Assembly (NCBI GenBank): GCA_044226685.1
Contig: JBGAGP010000176.1
Span: forward strand, 1-7,967
Direction of reading: 5' to 3'
Length of the DNA stretch: 7,967 bases
Source of the DNA: Dongia_A sp044226685
Lineage (GTDB): Bacteria; Pseudomonadota; Alphaproteobacteria; Dongiales; Dongiaceae
Shown: positions 1 to 6,141 of the stretch, piece by piece
Position numbering within the stretch: position 1 is the first letter of the stretch
Layout of the letters: the number at the start of each line of letters is the position of its first letter
Notes under the pieces: model-generated
What the model was told of the DNA's origin: nothing
Databases searched by the model: none
The model's input: the letters and a program-made list of their open reading frames with translations, nothing else
Position numbers and translations under genes: made by a program

Positions 1-153
1 CCATGCGGGCAATTGCCCCGAAGCCGAACGCAGATCGATGCGCGGGATTTAAGATAAACGAGGCGCTTCCCATGTCCAGCGTCCAGGCGGCATGGGCCAT
101 CACATCCGGGTGCGGGAAAGCTGCGATTGCGGCGGCGGCACAACCGCCAGCGG

Positions 154-738
154 CTAGGAGAGGGGCAAGGTAAACGCCTCGATGGGCAAGCGCGCGCCGC
201 GCGCCTTGCCCGCGATCATGGCGCCGGCGTCGAAGTCGTATTGCGGGCAGCGGACGAAGCCGAGATCGAGATAGAGATTGCGCGCCGCCGCCTGGAAGGC
301 GGCGTTGTGCAGCAACAGGATCGGCGCGCCGATCGCCTGGGCGCGGCCGATCACCGTTTCGGCGAGGCGCCGGCCAAGGCCGCAGCCGCGCGCCGCGGGA
401 TCGACGGCGAGCGCGCGCAGGCCGGCCCAGCCCTTTGGCAGGCCGAAGCCCTCGCTGGCGGCGTCGGGGAAGAAGGTCACGGTGCCGAGCAGGCCGCGGT
501 CGCGGCCGCGCGCGGCGCCGATCACCAGGATCTCGCAATCGTCCTGCGCGCCGGGATCGAGCGCCAGGCGGCGCAGGCTGTCGCAATAGGCGTCGAAGAT
601 CGCCGCCGGCACCAGGTCGCGATATTCCTCATTGGCGCGCAGCAGCAGCGCGGCGACGTCGTCGAACTCCGCCGGCTCGGCATAGCGCAAGGTCCAATCG
701 GCCTGGGTGGCGCTGCGACGCAGGTTGCGGGCGTTCAT
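154..738 (-). CDS. GNAT-family N-acetyltransferase (substrate unknown)
   Basis: Predicted cytoplasmic acyl-CoA-dependent acetyltransferase of 194 residues. The GNAT acetyl-CoA site is visible as LRALAVDP followed by R117-G-C-G-L-G122, which fits the family R/QxxGxG pattern, and the C-terminal motif B appears as NLYLDLGF near 154-161. No transmembrane segment or signal peptide is seen. The frame stays open upstream to a GTG at 813 (219 residues). I prefer the ATG at 738 because the extra 25 residues do not look like GNAT sequence and neither upstream start has a clear ribosome site. The chosen ATG has only a GGAG about 13 nt upstream, so the start is uncertain. The gene lies 217 bp downstream of the HIT gene on the same strand, so it may be the last gene of the his transcript or have its own promoter. 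The 153 bp beyond its TAG contain only a weak 5-bp GGCGG/CCGCC hairpin at 134-148 without a T run. The substrate cannot be inferred. Confidence 0.85.
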   Translation of the reverse strand: MNARNLRRSATQADWTLRYAEPAEFDDVAALLLRANEEYRDLVPAAIFDAYCDSLRRLALDPGAQDDCEILVIGAARGRDRGLLGTVTFFPDAASEGFGLPKGWAGLRALAVDPAARGCGLGRRLAETVIGRAQAIGAPILLLHNAAFQAAARNLYLDLGFVRCPQYDFDAGAMIAGKARGARLPIEAFTLPLS

Positions 739-955
739 CGCGGCAAGGGTTCTCCGGCTCCAGTCCTGGCGCACACCCACTGCGCGCCACGGAGAAACCA
801 TGCCAGATGACACCGGACGCGCCTGTGGCGCCCGTCACAGACTCGGCGCGCCCGGATTGGCTAATCGGACAGGTGTGGCGCTCCGCCCACAGCGGCGCGG
901 CCGGTCCTGTGCGCGTGGCGAAGACGCTGCGCGCTGTTCCGGCGATTCCTCCGCC

Positions 956-1318
956 TTACGGCAGATGGACCATCTTGCCGATCGGCTGCCCGCCCAGGAT
1001 GTGCACGTGGTAATGCGGCACTTCCTGGTGGCCGTGGCCGCCGGTATTGGCGATCAGGCGATAGCCGCTCTCGGCGATGCCGAGTTCCTCCGTGATCTTG
1101 GAGATGGCGCGGGCCAGGGCGGCGATCTCCGCCTCGCTGGCGCGGGCGCCGAAATCCTGCGCCGAGACATAGGCGCCCTTGGGGATCACCAGCACATGCA
1201 CCTTGGCCTGGGGGCGGATGTCCTTGAAGGCCAGGACATGGGCGTCCTCGTAGACCGTGTTGTTGGGAATCTCGCCGCGCAGGATGCGGGCGAAGATGTT
1301 GGTGCTGTCATAGGCCAT
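956..1318 (-). CDS. hinT: HIT-family purine nucleotide phosphoramidase (HinT-like)
   Basis: A 120-residue histidine-triad protein, the usual length of bacterial HinT. The family hydrolyses AMP-lysine or AMP-phosphoramidate type substrates in the cytoplasm, usually as a dimer. The N-terminal block NIFARILRGEIP (7-18) is typical of the family. The triad is H102-Y-H104-V-H106 in PHYHVHILGG, with H104 as the expected nucleophile, and the upstream NTGGHGHQ segment (91-98) matches the loop that precedes it. The ATG at 1318 has a good GAGGGAG ribosome site (1325-1331) 6 nt away. It starts 29 bp after the hisE stop codon, so it is probably co-transcribed. A HIT gene directly 3' of hisE is a known arrangement in Azospirillum brasilense. 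Any role in histidine metabolism is unproven; neighbours alone suggest it could act on adenylylated by-products. Confidence 0.93.
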   Translation of the reverse strand: MAYDSTNIFARILRGEIPNNTVYEDAHVLAFKDIRPQAKVHVLVIPKGAYVSAQDFGARASEAEIAALARAISKITEELGIAESGYRLIANTGGHGHQEVPHYHVHILGGQPIGKMVHLP

Positions 1319-1347
1319 CGCTCACTCCCTCAATCGCTCTTACGCAA

Positions 1348-1707
1348 TCAGTCGCCGCGATAATCGTCCGGCGCCGTCGGCTTGCGCGAGGCCTTCTCGA
1401 CCAGGCCGGAGGTGCCTTCGCGGCTGGCGAGCTTCGCCCACACCTCTTCCGGCGCCACGTCGCACTCCGCCCACAGCACCAGCAGGTGATAGAGCAGATC
1501 GGCGCTTTCGCTGACCACGCCGTCGCGGTCGCGCGCCACCGCGGCGATGGCGGTCTCCATCGATTCCTCGCCCAGCTTCTGGGCGATGCGCGCGCGCCCC
1601 TCGGCGAACAGCTTGGCAGTGTAGGACGTCCCCGCATCGCCGCCCTTGCGCGCGGCGATGGTGGCATAGAGGCGCTCGAGCACGGCGGCGTCGATCTGGT
1701 CGGTCAT
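1348..1707 (-). CDS. hisE: Phosphoribosyl-ATP pyrophosphatase
   Basis: Second enzyme of histidine biosynthesis: it hydrolyses phosphoribosyl-ATP to phosphoribosyl-AMP and pyrophosphate in the cytoplasm. The 119-residue product is a stand-alone HisE, not fused to HisI. It has the all-alpha MazG-like fold signature: KLGEES (44-49) with E51 gives the EExxE metal site, and E67-S-A-D70 followed by LLYHLLVLW gives the second acidic pair. The N-terminal Y29-T-A-K-L-F is also typical. The ATG at 1707 has a strong GGAAGGAA ribosome site about 7 nt upstream. It is separated from the upstream hydrolase gene by 66 bp holding a perfect 12-bp hairpin, while the HIT gene follows after 29 bp. The partner hisI is not in this window. 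Confidence 0.95.
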   Translation of the reverse strand: MTDQIDAAVLERLYATIAARKGGDAGTSYTAKLFAEGRARIAQKLGEESMETAIAAVARDRDGVVSESADLLYHLLVLWAECDVAPEEVWAKLASREGTSGLVEKASRKPTAPDDYRGD

Positions 1708-1732
1708 GCCGTATTCCTTCCGTGGTCGTCCT

Positions 1733-1762
1733 GCACCGGCGCGACTGCCATCGCGCCGGTGC
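1733..1762 (-). other. Perfect 12-bp hairpin between hydrolase gene and hisE
   Basis: The arm at 1733-1744 (GCACCGGCGCGA) is exactly complementary to 1751-1762 (TCGCGCCGGTGC), with a 6-nt loop. In the direction of transcription it starts 11 nt after the hydrolase stop codon and ends 25 nt before the hisE start, upstream of the hisE ribosome site. There is no U-rich tail, so it is not a classical intrinsic terminator. It could be an attenuating or RNA-stabilising structure at an intercistronic boundary. The function is inferred from position only. Confidence 0.6.
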
Positions 1763-1773
1763 CGGACGTTGTG

Positions 1774-2949
1774 CTACTCGCCGAGGCGGATGATCTTCGC
1801 CTTGCCGGGCTCGGTGATGATGTGGTTGACGTTCGGCGCCGCGTCGCTGCGATAGAGGTCGGGCGTCGGCGCGCCGGTCTTGATGAAGGTGTCGATGTCG
1901 GCGGCGACGGCGTCGGGTGCACCCCATTGCACGTTGTGGCCGATGTCGGACTCCTGCATGCCGGATTCCGGCAGCGGCACCACGCCGTATTCCTTCCAGT
2001 AATAGACCGTGCCACGCGCCTTGGCGGCGTCGGCGAGCACCGCGCGGATGGCGACCTGGTCGGGATCCTCGAGGAAGATGTTGTCCTGGATCGCCCAGAT
2101 CACCAGGGTCGGCACGTTCCAGTCCTTGAAGCGCGGCGTGTTGTCGGTCGCCAGCAGCGCCTTGGTGGCGCCGATCCAGGTGCCGAGCTTCACATGCGTG
2201 GTCTCCGGGATATAGGGCACCAGGAAGGCGGGATCGGCGGCGGGATCGACGACCCAGTTCTTCGCGGTCCAGTCGGCGACGTTGGGATCGGCGTCGGCCG
2301 GGGTCAGGTCGTAGAAATCGGCGGGATACTTCTTGCCCTTGGCTTCCAGCGCCGCCTTCCACGAGCCTTCGACCGGCTCCTTCAGCACGTAGTCGCGCAG
2401 CACCACGTTGTCGACGCCCTTGGTCGAGGTGGCGACCAGGATCGCCTGGGTCACCATCTCGGGATGGCTGAACTCGACCTCCTGCACCACGAAGGTGCCG
2501 AGGGAATGGCCGGCGAGCGCCGCCTTGGCGATGTTCTTCGCCTGCATGAAGGCGACGATGTCGGCGCCGAAATCGGCCAGGCGGTAGCAGGTCTCCGGTG
2601 CCGCCGCGCACTGGTCCGCCGGCGGCATCGAGGTCGCGCCGTGGCCGCGCAGATCGACGGCCAGGATGTGCAGCGCCGGATCGGCCTTGTGCAAAGCGCG
2701 CATGGCGAGCGACCAGGAGCGCAGGCTGTCGGTCAGGCCGTGGATCAGGATCACCGCCGGGCCGTCCGCCGGGCCGGTCTCGACATAGGCCATCTTGATG
2801 CCGGTCGAGAGCTCGATGGTGCATTTGCCGCTGTCGATGTCATCGCAGGACGCCGCCTGCGCGGGCGCATTGGCCAGCATGCCTGCTCCTATCGCCGCCG
2901 AAACCGCCAGCGCGACTGCGCGCAGGCCGGTCACCAAACCGATCGCCAT
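1774..2949 (-). CDS. Exported alpha/beta-fold hydrolase
   Basis: Predicted secreted or periplasmic hydrolase, 391 residues from the ATG at 2949. Residues 1-32 form a signal peptide: a short N-terminus with R10, a hydrophobic Ala-rich core, and a likely cleavage after APAQA before ASCDD. The mature protein has a canonical alpha/beta hydrolase core: oxyanion-hole HG (70-71) in LIHGLTDS, AVDLRGHG (97-104), nucleophile elbow G-H-S149-L-G (147-151), probable acid D289 in WAIQDNIF, and catalytic H338 in DIGHNVQW. Four cysteines at about 35, 44, 114 and 121 could form disulfides, fitting export. A TTG 18 bp further upstream is possible, but GGAGAGGGG just before the ATG decides the start. The substrate is unknown; esterase, lipase or C-C hydrolase activity are all possible. 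It sits between hisF (90-bp gap) and hisE (66-bp gap) on the same strand, an odd place for an exported enzyme, and nothing ties it to histidine synthesis. Confidence 0.9.
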   Translation of the reverse strand: MAIGLVTGLRAVALAVSAAIGAGMLANAPAQAASCDDIDSGKCTIELSTGIKMAYVETGPADGPAVILIHGLTDSLRSWSLAMRALHKADPALHILAVDLRGHGATSMPPADQCAAAPETCYRLADFGADIVAFMQAKNIAKAALAGHSLGTFVVQEVEFSHPEMVTQAILVATSTKGVDNVVLRDYVLKEPVEGSWKAALEAKGKKYPADFYDLTPADADPNVADWTAKNWVVDPAADPAFLVPYIPETTHVKLGTWIGATKALLATDNTPRFKDWNVPTLVIWAIQDNIFLEDPDQVAIRAVLADAAKARGTVYYWKEYGVVPLPESGMQESDIGHNVQWGAPDAVAADIDTFIKTGAPTPDLYRSDAAPNVNHIITEPGKAKIIRLGE

Positions 2950-2951
2950 GG

Positions 2952-2960
2952 TCCCCTCTC
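2952..2960 (-). promoter_or_regulatory. Ribosome binding site of the exported hydrolase
   Basis: GGAGAGGGG on the minus strand ends 2 nt before the ATG at 2949, with its GGAG core 7 nt away. It lies inside the reading frame if the upstream TTG were used, so it supports the ATG as the true start and places the signal peptide at the very N-terminus. Confidence 0.7.
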
Positions 2961-2975
2961 CATTCAATGCGATTG

Positions 2976-2992
2976 TCCCCGCTGACCGGGGA
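2976..2992 (-). other. Short hairpin between hisF and hydrolase gene
   Basis: TCCCCG (2976-2981) pairs with CGGGGA (2987-2992) across a 5-nt loop within the 90-bp gap after the hisF stop. There is no T run behind it. It may be a weak processing or pausing signal, or chance in GC-rich DNA. Confidence 0.3.
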
Positions 2993-3039
2993 AAGCGGCG
3001 CAGCCTAGCAGCCCGCGAAGAGCGGCGGAAGGCGGCGGC

Positions 3040-3798
3040 TCACAACCGCACGGGCAGGCCGGCCTGGGCCATGTGGGCCTTGGCCTCGGCGATGGTGAAG
3101 GTGCCGAAATGGAAGATCGAGGCGGCCAGCACGGCGGTGGCGTGGCCGTCGCGGATGCCTTCGACCAGGTGGTCGAGGGTGCCGACGCCGCCCGAGGCGA
3201 TGACCGGCACGCGCACCGCGTCGGCGATGGCGCGGGTCAGCGGCAGGTTGTAGCCCTGCTTGGTGCCGTCGCGGTCCATCGAGGTGACCAGCAATTCGCC
3301 GGCGCCGGTTTCAGCCATGCGGCGGGCGAAATCCACCGCGTCGATGCCGGTCGGCGTGCGGCCGCCGTGGGTAAATATCTCGTAGCGCTCCGGGCCGACC
3401 TGCTTGGCGTCGATCGAGACGGTGATGCATTGCGACCCGAACTTCTCCGCCGCCTGGCGCACGAAATCGGGATCCTTCACCGCGGCGGTGTTGATCGACA
3501 CCTTGTCGGCGCCGGCCAGCAGCAGGGTGCGGATATCCTCGACCTTGCGCACGCCGCCGCCGACGGTGAGCGGCATGAAGCAGGCGGAGGCCGTCTTCGC
3601 CACCACGTCGTAGAGGTTGTCGCGGTTCTCGTGGCTGGCGACGATGTCGAGGAAGCAGAGCTCGTCGGCGCCGGCCTCGTCATAGATCTTCGCCTGCGCG
3701 ACGGGGTCGCCGGCATCGACCAGGTCGATGAAATTGATGCCCTTGACGGTGCGGCCGTCCTTCACGTCCAGGCAGGGGATGACGCGCATTTTCAGCAT
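3040..3798 (-). CDS. hisF: Imidazole glycerol phosphate synthase, cyclase subunit
   Basis: Cyclase half of IGP synthase: it uses ammonia delivered by HisH to convert PRFAR to imidazole-glycerol phosphate and AICAR. The 252 residues match the family length and the (beta-alpha)8 barrel. The catalytic aspartates are D11 in IPCLDVKDGR and D130 in VSIDAK. Phosphate-binding sites are seen as TVGGG (78-82) and ASGGVG (201-206), with SMDRDG (173-178) between them. The ATG at 3798 gives the normal MLKMRVIPCLDV N-terminus, but its ribosome site is weak (a GAG about 8 nt upstream). A repeat element fills the 154-bp gap to hisA upstream. Its partner hisH lies two genes upstream, so both subunits would come from the same transcript. 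Confidence 0.97.
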   Translation of the reverse strand: MLKMRVIPCLDVKDGRTVKGINFIDLVDAGDPVAQAKIYDEAGADELCFLDIVASHENRDNLYDVVAKTASACFMPLTVGGGVRKVEDIRTLLLAGADKVSINTAAVKDPDFVRQAAEKFGSQCITVSIDAKQVGPERYEIFTHGGRTPTGIDAVDFARRMAETGAGELLVTSMDRDGTKQGYNLPLTRAIADAVRVPVIASGGVGTLDHLVEGIRDGHATAVLAASIFHFGTFTIAEAKAHMAQAGLPVRL

Positions 3799-3818
3799 GG
3801 AGTGGACTCGGTGCGGCT

Positions 3819-3931
3819 CCCTCCACCCGAAGGGGGGAGGGCGGGGGTGGGGGCAGCTAGCGAAAACTGTCGGGCACCGAGGCGCGTCTGCCGCCTCCCT
3901 AACCCTCCCCCGTTCCGAGGGAGGGGATTCG
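3819..3931 (-). repeat. Palindromic-ended intergenic element, copy A (hisA-hisF gap)
   Basis: The 107-bp core at 3819-3925 consists of a 23-bp palindrome (3819-3841, arms CCCTCC/GGAGGG), a 61-bp middle, and a second 23-bp palindrome (3903-3925, arms CCCTCCC/GGGAGGG with a 9-nt loop). A further 6 bp (3926-3931) are shared with copy B. Turned over, this copy aligns with copy B (5992-6104) without any gap: the palindromes differ at 3 and 4 positions, both ends of the middle part match, and only its centre diverges. The two ends of each copy are also roughly complementary to each other over about 38 bp, so the whole unit can fold as one long hairpin. It resembles REP/BIME or MITE-type dispersed repeats of proteobacterial intergenic regions. 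No coding capacity is evident. Confidence 0.8.
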
Positions 3932-3952
3932 CGGTGGAAGGTTTGCTTTGCA

Positions 3953-4702
3953 TCACGCCGCCTGCTTCAGATGCTGCAGCGCCGCGGCCAAATCGAGCCT
4001 GCCGTCATAGATGGCGCGGCCGGAGATGACGCCGGCGATGCCGCCGCCGCCGGCCCTGGTGTCCGGCGCGATCGTCACCAGCGCGTCGATGTCGGCGAGC
4101 GAGGAGACGCCGCCCGAGGCGATCACCGGGATCGAGATGGCGCGGGCGAGGTCCGCCGTGCTCCGCACGTTGACGCCCTGCAGCAAGCCGTCGCGGTCGA
4201 TGTCGGTGTAGATGATGGCGGCGACGCCGACATCCTCGAACTTGCGGGCCAGTTCCAGCACGGTCACGTCGCTGGTCTCGGCCCAGCCTTCGACCGCGAC
4301 TTGGCCAGCCCGGGCGTCGATGCCGACGACGATGCGATCGGGGAACTTGCGGCACGCCTCGGCCACCAGCGCCGGATTCTTCAGCGCGACGGTGCCGAGG
4401 ATGACGCGGGCGACGCCGCGGATCAGCCAATCCTCGATGCGGGCGAGGTCGCGGATGCCGCCGCCCAGCTGCACCGGGATCTTCACGCTGCGCAGGATGG
4501 CGGAAACCGCGTCGGCATTGACCGGCCGCCCGGCGAAGGCGCCGTTGAGGTCGACCAGGTGCAGCCATTCGGCGCCGGCCTCGGCGAAACGCCGCGCCTG
4601 GTCCACCGGGTCGGCGTTGAAGACGGTGGCCTGCGCCATGTCGCCCTTCACCAGGCGCACGCACTGGCCGTCCTTGAGGTCGATGGCGGGGAACAGGATC
4701 AC
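3953..4702 (-). CDS. hisA: ProFAR isomerase (HisA)
   Basis: Isomerises N'-(5'-phosphoribosyl)formimino-AICAR-ribonucleotide (ProFAR) to PRFAR, the substrate of HisF. The 249 residues form a (beta-alpha)8 barrel related to HisF. The catalytic aspartates are D8 in FPAIDLKDG and D129 in VVGIDA; QLGGGI (78-83) and ASGGVS (195-200) bind the substrate phosphates, and TDIDRDG (166-172) is the usual strand-6 motif. The start is a GTG at 4702: the conserved N-terminus begins there and a strong GGGGAGAG site lies 7 nt upstream. The GTG overlaps the TGA of the preceding GNAT gene (GTGA), implying translational coupling. A glycine-rich stretch, TRAGGGGIAG (215-224), looks slightly longer than usual in the loop before the last strand. 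A repeat element follows the stop codon, before hisF. Confidence 0.97.
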   Translation of the reverse strand: MILFPAIDLKDGQCVRLVKGDMAQATVFNADPVDQARRFAEAGAEWLHLVDLNGAFAGRPVNADAVSAILRSVKIPVQLGGGIRDLARIEDWLIRGVARVILGTVALKNPALVAEACRKFPDRIVVGIDARAGQVAVEGWAETSDVTVLELARKFEDVGVAAIIYTDIDRDGLLQGVNVRSTADLARAISIPVIASGGVSSLADIDALVTIAPDTRAGGGGIAGVISGRAIYDGRLDLAAALQHLKQAA

Positions 4703-5280
4703 GCCGGAACTCTCCCCGCATCGCCGCGATTGTCGTCGCGGAGATCCTTCCAGAAATAGAGGCCGGCCACGTATGCGTTGCCGACGCGCGCGTAATGCGG
4801 GTGGCGGCCAATCTCGTGATAGCCGAGCGAGCGATAGAGCGTGATCGCCGCCTCCTGCGTCTCGCGCACGTCGAGGTTCAGCACGCGCACGCCCTTGGCC
4901 CGCGCGCAATCCTCGACCGCGATGGCGATCATGCGCGCGAGGCCGTGGCCGCGGGCCCAGGGCGCCATGAAGCTGGTGGTGAGATGGGCGGTATGGGCCT
5001 GGGCCTCGTTGTTCCGGGTCGGGCGGACGAGCTGGGCCGAGCCGACGATGACGCCGTCCAGCCGGCCGACGATGAGGCTGCGGTCGGGCACCAGCAGCAC
5101 GCCCTTCCAGTAGCTCTCCATCGCGTCGCGCGCCGGCGGGGTCAGCCAGCCGAAGCCGCCGCCGGCCTTGATCGCGTCATTGGCCGCCTGGCACAAATCG
5201 GAAAGGTCGCCGCGCGACAGCTTGTCGACGATCTCGACCTTGGTCACCACCCGCGGCATCTCCACGCGCGTCTCGCTCAT
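4699..5280 (-). CDS. GNAT-family N-acetyltransferase inside the his operon
   Basis: A 193-residue predicted cytoplasmic acetyltransferase. The acetyl-CoA motif A reads TTSFMAPW then R110-G-H-G-L-A115, fitting RxxGxG/A, and the motif B region is TLYRSLGYHEIGRHPHY (147-163). The N-terminal 50 residues are less typical; LLVPDRSLIVGRLDGVIVGSAQL (62-84 region) is the usual beta hairpin. The ATG at 5280 shares one base with the hisH stop (TGATG), and its TGA overlaps the hisA GTG (GTGA). It is therefore tightly locked between two his genes and very probably translated with them. No his pathway step needs an acetyltransferase, so its substrate is unknown; an amine or amino-acid derivative, or a protein N-terminus, are possibilities. 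It does not look like a duplicate of the other GNAT gene (154-738): only the general motifs are shared. Confidence 0.9.
   Translation of the reverse strand: MSETRVEMPRVVTKVEIVDKLSRGDLSDLCQAANDAIKAGGGFGWLTPPARDAMESYWKGVLLVPDRSLIVGRLDGVIVGSAQLVRPTRNNEAQAHTAHLTTSFMAPWARGHGLARMIAIAVEDCARAKGVRVLNLDVRETQEAAITLYRSLGYHEIGRHPHYARVGNAYVAGLYFWKDLRDDNRGDAGRVPA
4710..4717 (-). promoter_or_regulatory. Ribosome binding site of hisA
   Basis: GGGGAGAG on the minus strand lies 7 nt upstream of the GTG at 4702 and inside the 3' end of the GNAT gene. It supports the GTG start, since the open frame otherwise continues upstream without HisA-like sequence. Confidence 0.7.
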
Positions 5281-5918
5281 CACGGCCTCCAGGCCAGGAA
5301 ACGGCTCAGCATCCTGAGGCCCACATGCTGGCTTTTCTCGGGGTGGAACTGCACGCCCACCAGATTGTCGCGGCCGATCATGGCGGCGACGGGGCCGCCA
5401 TAATCCACCTCGGCCATGACATCTTGCGGACGGGCGGCGACGAAATGATAGGAATGGACGAAATAGGCGTGGTCGCCGGTGCGGGTCGCCGCCAGCACCG
5501 GATGATCCGGCGTCTTCAGCCTGAGGTCGTTCCAGCCCATCTGCGGGATGCGCAGGGACGTGTCGGCGGGATCGAGCACGACGACGCGTCCTTTGATCCA
5601 GCCAAGGCCCTTGGTTTCGCCGAACTCGATGCCGATCTCGGCCATCAATTGCATGCCGACACAGATGCCGAGGAACGGCTTGCCGGCCATCAGCACCTGT
5701 TCCTCCAGCGCCTCGACCATGCCGGGGAGCGCATCCAGCCCGCGCTTGCAATCGGCGAAGGCGCCGACGCCGGGCAGCACGATCTTGTCGGCGCTGCGCA
5801 GATCCTCCGGGTCGGCGGTGACGATCACGCGCGCACCGTGGTCATCGGCGGCGGCAGCCAATGCCTTCTCGGCGGAGCGGAGATTTCCGGCCCCGTAATC
5901 GACGATCGCGACGATCAT
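5280..5918 (-). CDS. hisH: Imidazole glycerol phosphate synthase, glutamine amidotransferase subunit
   Basis: Class I glutamine amidotransferase that hydrolyses glutamine and passes ammonia to HisF. The 212-residue length is normal. The catalytic triad is visible: C86 in LGICVGMQ, and H192 and E194 in QFHPEKS. The N-terminus IVDYGAGNLRS (5-15), the oxyanion region LPGVGAF (48-54), and PQMGWN (125-130) are all classic HisH segments. The frame continues upstream to 6011, but the conserved start MIVAIVDYG sets the ATG at 5918; its ribosome site is poor. It is preceded by a 223-bp gap after hisB that includes a repeat element, and is joined downstream by TGATG to the GNAT gene. Confidence 0.97.
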   Translation of the reverse strand: MIVAIVDYGAGNLRSAEKALAAAADDHGARVIVTADPEDLRSADKIVLPGVGAFADCKRGLDALPGMVEALEEQVLMAGKPFLGICVGMQLMAEIGIEFGETKGLGWIKGRVVVLDPADTSLRIPQMGWNDLRLKTPDHPVLAATRTGDHAYFVHSYHFVAARPQDVMAEVDYGGPVAAMIGRDNLVGVQFHPEKSQHVGLRMLSRFLAWRP

Positions 5919-5991
5919 GGATCGGGTCCGGGCTAGCTGTGGCGGATGTGGTGGCGGCGCATCGAAGCGCGGTGCCACGACAACGCAGGCT

Positions 5992-6104
5992 GGAATCCCC
6001 TCCACCGGCACGGGGGAGGGCTAGGGAGGGGGAAGCCGCCGCTCCGCTGGATGGAATCTTCGCTCACTGCCCCCACCCCAACCCTCCCCCGTTCCGAGGG
6101 AGGG
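5992..6104 (+). repeat. Palindromic-ended intergenic element, copy B (hisB-hisH gap)
   Basis: The core 5998-6104 is exactly 107 bp like copy A: a 23-bp palindrome (5998-6020), a 61-bp middle (6021-6081) and a 23-bp palindrome (6082-6104). It is copy A in reverse orientation. The middle begins CTAGGGAGG and ends CGCTCACTGCCCCCACCCC, and both ends have close counterparts in the reverse complement of copy A. Because the end palindromes are nearly symmetrical, the right palindrome also matches that of copy A directly over 25 bp (3901-3925 and 6080-6104). It fills much of the 223-bp stretch between hisB and hisH; the rest of that stretch shows no further feature. Confidence 0.8.
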
Positions 6105-6141
6105 AGGAAGGAGATTGCGGCCGACTGAATGGCTCTCGCCA

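Noticed and set aside
1..103. A minus-strand frame open from an ATG at 100 to the left window edge
   Set aside because: Only about 33 codons, no ribosome site, no recognisable motif, and open frames of this length are expected by chance in GC-rich DNA. It could be the start of a gene beyond the window, but this cannot be supported.
127..810. Long plus-strand open frame opposite the first GNAT gene
   Set aside because: Its translation is Arg/Ala/Gly-rich and motif-free; the opposite strand encodes a clear GNAT protein.
814..955. A promoter or terminator in the 142-bp stretch between the HIT gene and the first GNAT gene region
   Set aside because: Only short weak complementary segments such as TGTGG/CCACA are visible, with no T run and no clear -35/-10 pair.
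1340..2824. A 494-codon minus-strand frame overlapping the hydrolase and hisE
   Set aside because: It is out of phase with both real genes; it has no domain signature and is Arg-rich from frame-shifted codons.
1486..2985. A 499-codon plus-strand open frame across hisE and the hydrolase gene
   Set aside because: It is antisense to two genes with intact family motifs, and its composition is typical of a GC-rich shadow frame.
3839..4030. Protein-like reading of the intergenic repeats, with Pro-rich NPPPFRGR-type peptides
   Set aside because: These peptides are translations of the palindromic repeat elements, a common source of false gene calls.
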